From: Mucilaginibacter paludis DSM 18603
Lineage (GTDB): Bacteria; Bacteroidota; Bacteroidia; Sphingobacteriales; Sphingobacteriaceae
Assembly: GCF_000166195.2 (NCBI RefSeq)
Contig: NZ_CM001403.1
Location: forward strand, 4,358,432-4,422,431
Direction of reading: 5' to 3'
DNA: 64,000 nucleotides
Shown in pieces: positions 57,142-63,761 of this stretch (positions are counted from its first letter, which is position 1; each line of letters starts with the position of its first letter). The notes below the pieces were generated by a model. That model did no database searches and had not been told where the DNA came from. It saw only the letters and a list, made by a program, of their open reading frames with translations. Position numbers and translations under genes: made by a program.

Positions 57142-57804
57142 TTAATGTTTATCAGCGCTTGTTGGTAAGGTTTTCAAATTTATTTCTCTGATTTTTTTTA
57201 CCCGCGCAAGCGTGATAATAATTTCGTTCACGCATTCATCAACCGATTTCAAATCTGTTTTGATATGGATGTCTGGATTCAAAGGCAAATCAAAAGGGCT
57301 GCTGATGCCAGTAAAGTCAGGTAGCATCCCGCTTTCGGCCAATTGATAAAGGCCTTTTGTATCGCGTTGCTTGCAAGTCTCAATCGATGTATCTATAAAA
57401 GTCTCTATAAAGCTATCGGGGCCTATAATGTCGCGCGCCTTCTGCCTGTCGTCTGCAAAGGGCGATATAAATGAAGCTATGCAAATTATACCGGCATCGT
57501 TAAAGAGTTTGCAAATTTCGGCTACCCGCCTGATATTCTCGCCCCTGTCTGCCCTGCTAAACGACAGGTCTTTGTTGATGCCGATGCGTGTATTATCGCC
57601 ATCCAATACATACGAATAGTAATGGTTATCAAATAACCAACTATCTAATTCGGTCGCGATGGTTGATTTTCCGGCCCCCGATAGCCCAGTGAACCAAATG
57701 GTGAACGCGGCGTTTTGGTTTACCGTTTCGCGTTGCCTACGGGTAACCTTACTGGCTTGATAAAATAAATTGGCCTGATTTTGAGGTTTTTCTTGTTCGG
57801 TCAT
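57142..57804 (-). CDS. cysC: Adenylylsulfate (APS) kinase
   Basis: 220 residues; makes PAPS, the sulfate donor for sulfotransferases, from APS and ATP. P-loop GLSGAGKST (40-48), the APS-binding DGDNTRIGINKDLSFSRADR (69-88) with following GENIRRV, SFISPF (111-116, the phosphoryl-acceptor loop) and KGLYQLAESGMLPDFTGISS (150-169) all match CysC. No ATP sulfurylase (CysD/CysN) is in the window, so APS must come from elsewhere. Its place in the lasso operon, with a sulfotransferase about 2 kb away, suggests dedicated PAPS supply (inference). Confidence 0.95.
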   Translation of the reverse strand: MTEQEKPQNQANLFYQASKVTRRQRETVNQNAAFTIWFTGLSGAGKSTIATELDSWLFDNHYYSYVLDGDNTRIGINKDLSFSRADRGENIRRVAEICKLFNDAGIICIASFISPFADDRQKARDIIGPDSFIETFIDTSIETCKQRDTKGLYQLAESGMLPDFTGISSPFDLPLNPDIHIKTDLKSVDECVNEIIITLARVKKIREINLKTLPTSADKH

Positions 57805-57968
57805 TTTTGGGTCGTGCGAAAGAAGGATTCAATATACTGCTTTCACAAGCAAACTTGCGAGCATTGGCTTAAATAATTACCATGATGAAAGGTTAATACG
57901 CAAAAGCCGAAATATTGCGTTTGCCTGCTTAAGCAGTTTAAAGTTTGTTTTTGTATGTCAATAATTGA

Positions 57969-58418
57969 TTAACTAAATCTGGAATGTATGGTAAAACCTA
58001 TCGATTGCTTAAAGCCGGTAATGTAGGTATCCTTAGCACGCAACCAGGCATGCCCCTTATACATACTATTATCTTTTTTAAACCCGATATACAGCGTACT
58101 GCCGATATGCCTGCGTTTTAGCAAAAGTTTGCCGGTTAATGACAGCGTATAGCACTCGGTAGGCCATAAAGCATATTTGTTGCAAAGCTCAAGTGCCTTT
58201 TTTACCTGCATGCGCGTATTAAGTGTTTGCACATCTGGGGTGTTTATGGTTTCAATGTTAACAGTGCCAAGCCAGGCCATTACCCTTTTAAACGGGAAAA
58301 AACAAAGGCTTAGCTTAACCCACGCAGATGTATATAAAGCTTCAATAAACAGCCATTTTGTATGCAATGGTACTTGAACAAATGTTTTGTATTTCCGTGC
58401 CAGTTTTTTGATCAGCAT
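57969..58418 (-). CDS. Lasso peptide leader peptidase (B2 protein)
   Basis: 149 residues of the transglutaminase-like B2 family, the ATP-dependent cysteine protease that removes the leader from a lasso precursor. Catalytic Cys89 lies in ALWPTECYTLSLTGKLLLKR, His123 in KGHAWLRAKD, with Asp130 the likely third member; the following TYITGF matches the usual xxVxG end of the family's HAWVE...G block. It starts 4 bp after the B1 gene, the normal B1-B2 split arrangement. Confidence 0.92.
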   Translation of the reverse strand: MLIKKLARKYKTFVQVPLHTKWLFIEALYTSAWVKLSLCFFPFKRVMAWLGTVNIETINTPDVQTLNTRMQVKKALELCNKYALWPTECYTLSLTGKLLLKRRHIGSTLYIGFKKDNSMYKGHAWLRAKDTYITGFKQSIGFTIHSRFS

Positions 58419-58422
58419 AGTG

Positions 58423-58704
58423 TTAAACAGAAATGCTGATCATGTGCTGCTCAAGCATTTGATTAAGAAATGCAAGTGTTTGTTTTTCACATTCTCCCCT
58501 GCTTACGTTGTATAAGGCCAGTAAATTATCAACAACATCATTGGCGGCGAGTGGCTGTTGCAGCATCTTCCATATATCGGTGCTAACTTCGTTCAGGCCT
58601 AAATAATCACCTGTATTTATATCCATTATTACGGTTTCGTTACCTAATTCACTGGCTAAAAAATTAGCGTCATTACGTTTGAGTATAGATTGTAGATTTA
58701 CCAT
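58423..58704 (-). CDS. Lasso peptide B1 / PqqD-like RiPP recognition element
   Basis: 93 residues with the PqqD winged-helix fold: VIMDINTGDYLGLNEVSTDIWKML (about 25-48, of which TGDYLGLNEVSTDIW is the family phrase), then a helix pair ending in a FLNQMLEQHMI segment. B1 proteins hold the precursor leader (at its YxxPxL-type motif) and present it to B2. First gene of the minus operon B1-B2-APS kinase-nucleotidyltransferase, divergent from the kinase gene across a 139-bp promoter region. Confidence 0.93.
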   Translation of the reverse strand: MVNLQSILKRNDANFLASELGNETVIMDINTGDYLGLNEVSTDIWKMLQQPLAANDVVDNLLALYNVSRGECEKQTLAFLNQMLEQHMISISV

Positions 58705-58711
58705 TCGCGAA

Positions 58712-58783
58712 AAAGTTTATAATTGTTGATTACAAATATAATTCTTAATTATAGTTCTTAGCCCGCAAAGTATTATAAACTTT
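58712..58783. promoter_or_regulatory. Perfect 12-bp inverted repeat in divergent lasso promoter region
   Basis: AAAGTTTATAAT (58712-58723) and its exact complement (58772-58783) are 48 bp apart within the 139-bp region between the divergent B1 and kinase genes. Each copy lies next to one of the two genes, so they look like two sites for one regulator. No regulator gene is in the cluster itself. Confidence 0.5.
58733..58740 (-). promoter_or_regulatory. -7 box for the B1-B2 operon
   Basis: TATATTTG on the minus strand matches TAnnTTTG and ends 28 bp before the B1 start. It lies between the two arms of the 12-bp inverted repeat, with one arm between box and gene. The nearest TTTG upstream is 25 bp away, somewhat far for a -33 element. 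Confidence 0.45.
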
Positions 58784-58843
58784 AAAAACTAATACAATCA
58801 TCATATTTTAATTTGTTTATTTGCAATACTAACCTATTATAAA

Positions 58844-59743
58844 ATGTATCACTACTGGGGATTTGGATTACACATCCTATCGGAGATTGAATTTCCGGAA
58901 TTATTGCCTTTTGAGTTTGATGTGCCTGATGTTACGATCCGGTTGGGGAAAACACCTGAAACATTGGAAGGGGATGACGTGGTACATAGGGTAAGAATAT
59001 CCATGAGCCCTAATGAGTACTTGCTTAAAATTCATGATATAGCTAATTATTATGTAAGTGGTGGTAAGAAGGTATTGGTAGAAATATTTCCTGGCGCAGA
59101 TGAAAAAAGTGTACGGCTGTTTATGTTAAGCAGCGCCATGGCGGCAGTGTTGCATCAGCGGAATTTAATTCCGTTGCATGCTTCCGGTATTTTTCATAAA
59201 AATGGCGTGGTGTTATTCTGTGGTCAGAGTGGTGCAGGTAAATCTACACTGGTCACTGCTTTACAGCAGCAAGGCCATCATATTTTCACAGATGATGTTT
59301 GTGTTTTATATCCACAGTCTGATGGTTCCATTAACGCGACATCAAGTTATCCGATGGCGAAATTATGGGCTGACAGCCTTACCCGAATAGGGATAACTTC
59401 TACAGAGGAAAACAGGATAAGACCACAACTGCCAAAATACGCTCGTTTTTTCCATGACTCTTTTGTTACAGATTCATTGCCGGTGAAGGCGGTTTTTGTT
59501 TTGGAGAGATCTGCCCAGATAACTAATGCTGAATTGACAGGGTTAAGCAAATTGGAAGCTTTTGAGAAACTTCAGGCTAACGCATATCGTCCTGCTCATA
59601 TAGATGCCATGGGTAAAAGGAAACTTCATTTTTCTTTTACTTCTTCGCTGGCAGCATCAACCATGATCTATAAGATCAGCAGGCCGGATAATAATGATTC
59701 TGTTAAACAATTAATTGAATTAATTACTTCCAGGTTGATGTAG
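58844..59743 (+). CDS. HPr-kinase-like lasso peptide kinase
   Basis: 299 residues. The HPr kinase C-terminal fold is visible: IPLHASGIFHKNG (His112), P-loop GQSGAGKS (127-134) and TDDVCVLYP (Asp150-Asp151, metal/catalytic). The first 100 residues are the beta-rich N-part usual for this subfamily. Relatives in lasso clusters, such as the paeninodin kinase, phosphorylate the hydroxyl of the C-terminal Ser of the precursor; the precursor here does end in Ser. Followed after 1 bp by the sulfotransferase gene, so the two are made together. Confidence 0.88.
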   Translation: MYHYWGFGLHILSEIEFPELLPFEFDVPDVTIRLGKTPETLEGDDVVHRVRISMSPNEYLLKIHDIANYYVSGGKKVLVEIFPGADEKSVRLFMLSSAMAAVLHQRNLIPLHASGIFHKNGVVLFCGQSGAGKSTLVTALQQQGHHIFTDDVCVLYPQSDGSINATSSYPMAKLWADSLTRIGITSTEENRIRPQLPKYARFFHDSFVTDSLPVKAVFVLERSAQITNAELTGLSKLEAFEKLQANAYRPAHIDAMGKRKLHFSFTSSLAASTMIYKISRPDNNDSVKQLIELITSRLM

Positions 59744-59744
59744 A

Positions 59745-60599
59745 ATGGAGATACCTAAAAAGATAGTATGGTTGGTCTCTTATCCTAAAAGTGGCAATAC
59801 ATGGTTCCGGGCATTCCTGTCGGCATTGTTTAATAAAGGAGTAGTCGATATCAATGATCTGAAAACAGAAGGTATATTCTCTTCCAGGATCTTTTTTGAA
59901 GCCTATACCGGCCTTGAGTCTTCAGAGCTCACAGATGAGGAGGTGAAGATACTGCAGCCACAGGTTTTTAACCAAATGGCCGTGGAGCATCCAAAAGAAA
60001 GACTTTTTATAAAAGTACATGATGCCTATGGTTTTAACCGGCTGCAAAAGCCTATCATTCCTACAGAGGGTACTGTCGGCGCTATCTATTTTGTCAGAAA
60101 CCCATTAGATGTGGTAAGCTCATTGGCCAATCATTATAGTCTTACGGTAGAAGAAGCTATTGTGATGTTGAATACCCCTGATTGCCAGCTATCAAGGCCC
60201 AGTGTTAATAAATGCTGGCGTATCCAGTTACAACAGGCAATACTTTCGTGGAGCGGACATCTGCAAAGTTGGATGGAGGTTAGTGCCTTTCCGGTACTGT
60301 TTTTAAGGTACGAAGATATGTATGCTGATACCTTTAAGGCATTTAAACAAGCGATTACATTCTTAGGGTATTCAAGTGTGAGTGATGATGAAATATTGCT
60401 TGCTGTACAGGCATCTGGCTTTACACAACTAAAGCAGCAGGAACAGCGAAAAGGGTTTGTAGAGAAGGTACATAATAACTATTCTTTTTTTAACAAGGGC
60501 AAGCCCGGTGGTTGGAGGGAATCCCTGACGGAAAGACAGGTTGAGTCAATCCGGGAGCATCATGCCCAACTCATGGAAACCTTTCAGTACTATCCATAA
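59745..60599 (+). CDS. PAPS-dependent sulfotransferase
   Basis: 284 residues of the cytosolic sulfotransferase fold. The 5'-phosphosulfate loop SYPKSGNTW (12-20, Lys15), a His in IKVHDAYG (His92, likely base) and the 3'-phosphate site YFVRNPLDVVSSLANHY (Arg118, Ser125/126) are clear, as is the late KGKPGGWRE block (about 252-260), equal to the family's RKGxxGDW motif. It moves sulfate from PAPS to a hydroxyl. Within a lasso cluster that also has an APS kinase the peptide is the likely acceptor, with the ring Tyr or a Ser as candidates (inference). Confidence 0.93.
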   Translation: MEIPKKIVWLVSYPKSGNTWFRAFLSALFNKGVVDINDLKTEGIFSSRIFFEAYTGLESSELTDEEVKILQPQVFNQMAVEHPKERLFIKVHDAYGFNRLQKPIIPTEGTVGAIYFVRNPLDVVSSLANHYSLTVEEAIVMLNTPDCQLSRPSVNKCWRIQLQQAILSWSGHLQSWMEVSAFPVLFLRYEDMYADTFKAFKQAITFLGYSSVSDDEILLAVQASGFTQLKQQEQRKGFVEKVHNNYSFFNKGKPGGWRESLTERQVESIREHHAQLMETFQYYP

Positions 60600-60603
60600 A
60601 AGA

Positions 60604-60624
60604 AAGCCCCTATTACTGGGGCTT
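60604..60624 (-). terminator. Intrinsic terminator after the lasso precursor gene
   Basis: A 7-bp G/C-rich stem (AAGCCCC 60604-60610 with GGGGCTT 60618-60624, 7-nt loop) is followed on the minus strand by TTTCTTTT. It lies 38 bp past the precursor stop and touches the 3' end of the convergent sulfotransferase gene. Confidence 0.8.
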
Positions 60625-60662
60625 AGATTACAGGAGGCTGTTGTTACAGTTTAAAGTAGTAA

Positions 60663-60800
60663 TTAGCTTGCGGCAGAGTGCCCGTCATAATTTTGTCCGC
60701 TACCCCCTTGTACATCTTTCTTAGAAATGGTATTTAATTCGGGAGCTTGCCATTCTTTTTTAGCCGTCGTAGTTTCTGCTTGTTGTTGAGTTGAATCCAT
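60663..60800 (-). CDS. Lasso peptide precursor (A gene), 45 aa
   Basis: A short unlisted gene between the cyclase and the sulfotransferase: ATG at 60800, TAA at 60665-60663. The leader (about residues 1-31) contains KKEWQAPEL, in which WxxPxL matches the YxxPxL-type motif bound by B1 proteins. The predicted core is GGSGQNYDGHSAAS (32-45): Gly1 amine to Asp8 side chain would give an eight-residue ring, leaving the tail GHSAAS. The usual Thr at -2 is Val30. If cleavage is one residue later the ring would have seven members. The C-terminal Ser fits the kinase, the ring Tyr7 the sulfotransferase. 57 bp after the cyclase gene, with a terminator behind it. No Shine-Dalgarno site. Confidence 0.88.
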   Translation of the reverse strand: MDSTQQQAETTTAKKEWQAPELNTISKKDVQGGSGQNYDGHSAAS

Positions 60801-60857
60801 AAGGAGTGTTTTAATGAGGTAAAAATAACTAAAATGATTGGAATATGTCGTATAGCC

Positions 60858-62735
60858 TCATAAATCATTTGCCCATTTTAAGAAAGCATCGGCGATACCT
60901 GCTTGAGTAAGATAAAGTGCATTTGTTCTTTTCCCAAAGTCGTTATTGGCAATAATATCATTATAGTGCTTTTGTAATATTTTGATATTGAAACAATCGT
61001 TATTATTGTGATAATTCAGAAACCTTTCAAGATGGGCCTGCTGGGTAATCAGGCGGTTAAGAAAATCGGGTGAATACGCTTTCTTGTCTGTTCGGCTGAT
61101 GATCTCGTCAGGTACTAATCCTTTCATGGCTCTGCGAATGAGGCTTCTTTGCTGATCCTGCAGGATCAATTGTTCTGCCGGCAGATCGAAATAGAATTCA
61201 TTGATATTTTTATTAAGCAGGGGCATGTGCGTTTCCAGCTGATAAAAAGGGCTGAAGGCAGCAAAAGAATTGATGGTAAAGCCTAACGAACCGGAGTTGA
61301 TCCGTTGCTGAAAATAGCGGTTATAGGGATATACTCTTAAATGGTTGGGGGTTATCGCTTTGGCTTTTTGCAGCAAGTGATCGGCTAACGGTATATCTTG
61401 TTTTTTAAAGCCTTTTATCTGGTGTTGCAAGGTGCGCAACGGAGTATTGGCAAGTATTTCTGCTTTAATAAGCTGTGCCAGCGAAAGTGGTTTGGAATTT
61501 ACATCCCATTGTGTTCTCTTTACACTACGTTTCCATTGAAGATAATGCAGGGCTTTTTTTAATTTCCCCTGCATGAGCAATGCATAGATGACATCTTTAC
61601 CAGGGTTCGAGATGTTCATGTCCCCTCCAAAGCCATTCAATAAGATACGAACCTGCTTTTCATGCGCAGCTTCACAAAAGGCTTTGTCTAAGTAATGAAA
61701 TGAATTAACGATCTGTTCTGTTTGATCAAAGGCTGCTTCCAGATTATTCAGCGGCCCTATGCTTGCTGAAGGGCGTACAAAAGTTTGTACAATATTATTA
61801 TACCGCTTGCCCATGGCCTCAATATAAAATTTTTCATCTTTCTCAGGTCCATTATATCCTTTGGGTTGAATAGCGGAAAATGCATACAGTGGTTTGTTTT
61901 GTTTGGCCAATATGCCCGCCATGATGGCTGTTACAAATGAAGAATCGAGCCCGCCGCTGAGGGTAACACCTACTGCATGGTCAGTATGCAACCTGTTCTG
62001 TATAGATTGAGTAAGCAATTCGCGCAGGCACTCAACCCAGTCTTCAGCTTTGGTGAATTTATATTTCCCTGATGGTTGTATCTGCCAGTATTGCTTTTTT
62101 AAAAGCGGTTTGCCAGGTTCCAACAGGAGATACCTGGCAGCAGGTAAAAAAAATATTTCTTTATCAAAGGTGATACCGGAATGATGCCGGGTGAAGGATT
62201 CTATCAATACGTCTTCATTAAAAACAGCGGGTGTTTGTTTAACGGCACGGATGCTTTTTATTTCAGTGGCCAAAATAAACTGGCTGGGTGTGTCGTAGTA
62301 ATGAAAACGCCGAAAGCCAATATGATCAGTGGCCGCGAATAAGGTTTGTGTTTGTTTATTCCAGATAGCGAAGGCAAATTCTCCATCCAGGCGATCTGTA
62401 CATTGTGGCCCCCATTTTTTATAAGCTTCCAGGATAATCAATGAATCGTGCAGGGATGGGTATTTGCCTGCATAGTCCAGGATGCGCGCCAACTCTTTGC
62501 GGTTGTCGATACACGCGTCGGCCGTAATCACATAGGTATCATCTTCATAGGGAAGATGTTCATTTATTTGGAAAATATTGGTGATGAGTTGTTGATGGCC
62601 TATTATTACCTGTTTGCTATGATAAACACCCGAGCCATCAACAGCCCTGTGTTGCATTGCTGTTTGCATGTCGCTGATGTCCGCCTGCTCTATGGGTTTT
62701 CCATCCTTATTGATTATACCAAATATCGCGCCCAT
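60858..62735 (-). CDS. Lasso macrolactam synthetase (asparagine-synthetase-like C protein)
   Basis: 625 residues homologous to class B asparagine synthetases; in lasso clusters this enzyme adenylates the ring Asp/Glu and closes the ring with the N-terminal amine. The N-terminal glutaminase-like domain is present but its nucleophile Cys2 is replaced: the protein starts MGAIFG, so it cannot use glutamine, as expected for a peptide cyclase. The PP-loop SGGLDSS (260-266) and LLNGFGGDMN (about 372-381) are conserved. It starts 1 bp after the formyltransferase-like gene and is followed by the precursor gene. Confidence 0.93.
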   Translation of the reverse strand: MGAIFGIINKDGKPIEQADISDMQTAMQHRAVDGSGVYHSKQVIIGHQQLITNIFQINEHLPYEDDTYVITADACIDNRKELARILDYAGKYPSLHDSLIILEAYKKWGPQCTDRLDGEFAFAIWNKQTQTLFAATDHIGFRRFHYYDTPSQFILATEIKSIRAVKQTPAVFNEDVLIESFTRHHSGITFDKEIFFLPAARYLLLEPGKPLLKKQYWQIQPSGKYKFTKAEDWVECLRELLTQSIQNRLHTDHAVGVTLSGGLDSSFVTAIMAGILAKQNKPLYAFSAIQPKGYNGPEKDEKFYIEAMGKRYNNIVQTFVRPSASIGPLNNLEAAFDQTEQIVNSFHYLDKAFCEAAHEKQVRILLNGFGGDMNISNPGKDVIYALLMQGKLKKALHYLQWKRSVKRTQWDVNSKPLSLAQLIKAEILANTPLRTLQHQIKGFKKQDIPLADHLLQKAKAITPNHLRVYPYNRYFQQRINSGSLGFTINSFAAFSPFYQLETHMPLLNKNINEFYFDLPAEQLILQDQQRSLIRRAMKGLVPDEIISRTDKKAYSPDFLNRLITQQAHLERFLNYHNNNDCFNIKILQKHYNDIIANNDFGKRTNALYLTQAGIADAFLKWANDL

Positions 62736-62736
62736 G

Positions 62737-63681
62737 TTATTGTTTAAAAGTTAAATCCTGCAAGCCAAACTGTATGCCTTTGTTTAGTCCCCACTGCCTG
62801 GCATCATAGGCGGGTACGAAGCAGTCATTCAGGAATAACATGTTTACATTGATTAGTTTACCGTCTTTACACAGGATATGTAAAGATTGATCATCGTTGA
62901 TTATGGTGTCGGCCTGCAGGTTATCAGCGCTATCAATAGCGCTGATAACCTGGGCATCCATTAGCTTTACTTCCTGTTGTTGAAACCAGGTAAGGGCACC
63001 TTTGTTCCATGGGTTGCAGGCACGTACCAGGTTGCAGATCTCAATAGCGCTCATTGTTTGCCGGTTGATAAGTACATTATTCAACTGCGGGCGTTTCTGG
63101 TAAGCTGTATCATTGGGGTTGGTGGGTATTTCCGGAATAGGTAGTTTGTTTATGAACAAATGCAATACAAAGACCACGCCTTCTATACATAACTGGCTCA
63201 ATACCTGGTTGGCCAGTTGATAATTGTAATGAGGGAGATTGTCTGTTGTTTTAGTCCACGCCATTGGCCCATCGTCAATTTTAGATGACAGATGATGGAT
63301 GGTAAGCCCTATTTTATCAAGCCCTTTTTTTAATTGCCAGAATACAGGTACCGGACCTTTGAAGCCGGGTAAAACACCAAAGTGTATATTGAATAGCCTG
63401 GCAGGGTGGTTTTTTAGCCGTTCAAGCCGTATCAGATGCGGGTAGACCAATATAAAGCCAATATCATAATTGCCCTTTTGCAGCCAGGTATAGAGGTCTT
63501 TATCAGCATTGCGTTCTTCTGTAAAGGGTAGTTTGGTTTGTTGCACAAAAGCTTTTACCTTCTGCTGCACAAAAGCATCTTTGGCAGGGCTCAAAAAAAT
63601 ATGCACCTGCAATTGTTGCATTGCAAGTGTATACGCCATTGGGATAAAAGAATCTGAGTTAGAAACAATGCCTATTCGCAT
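62737..63681 (-). CDS. Formyltransferase-fold protein in lasso cluster
   Basis: 314 residues. The N-terminal 180 residues match the folate-dependent formyltransferase fold (methionyl-tRNA, GAR and sugar-amine formyltransferases): FNIHFGVLPGFKGPVPVFW with the catalytic Asn98 and His100 and, at the right distance, IDDGPM with Asp136, completing the Asn-His-Asp triad. The C-terminal part (about 215-314) resembles the Fmt C-domain (AIEICNLVRACNPW). It starts the operon with the cyclase and precursor, with 1 bp between it and the cyclase. N-formylation of the peptide or of a helper amine is possible; its role is unknown. Confidence 0.88.
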   Translation of the reverse strand: MRIGIVSNSDSFIPMAYTLAMQQLQVHIFLSPAKDAFVQQKVKAFVQQTKLPFTEERNADKDLYTWLQKGNYDIGFILVYPHLIRLERLKNHPARLFNIHFGVLPGFKGPVPVFWQLKKGLDKIGLTIHHLSSKIDDGPMAWTKTTDNLPHYNYQLANQVLSQLCIEGVVFVLHLFINKLPIPEIPTNPNDTAYQKRPQLNNVLINRQTMSAIEICNLVRACNPWNKGALTWFQQQEVKLMDAQVISAIDSADNLQADTIINDDQSLHILCKDGKLINVNMLFLNDCFVPAYDARQWGLNKGIQFGLQDLTFKQ

Positions 63682-63700
63682 GCGATAATATCATTAGCAC

Positions 63701-63708
63701 CAAACGTA
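63701..63708 (-). promoter_or_regulatory. -7 box for the formyltransferase-cyclase-precursor operon
   Basis: TACGTTTG on the minus strand matches TAnnTTTG exactly and ends 19 bp before the ATG at 63681. No TTTG is seen at the -33 distance. Confidence 0.5.
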
Positions 63709-63761
63709 AAACAAATTTTCGTATTGTGGTATAAGCATAAAGGCCGGAGGCAGTTGACGCA

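Noticed and set aside
57805..57968. Possible second precursor gene in the 164-bp gap between B2 and the APS kinase
   Set aside because: No frame on either strand with a leader motif and a Gly-to-Asp/Glu core; only a short palindrome is visible.
60663..60800. Reading the small gene as a double-glycine (C39-processed) bacteriocin because of the GG pair
   Set aside because: The exporter has no C39 peptidase domain, and B1, B2 and cyclase are present, so a lasso precursor fits better.
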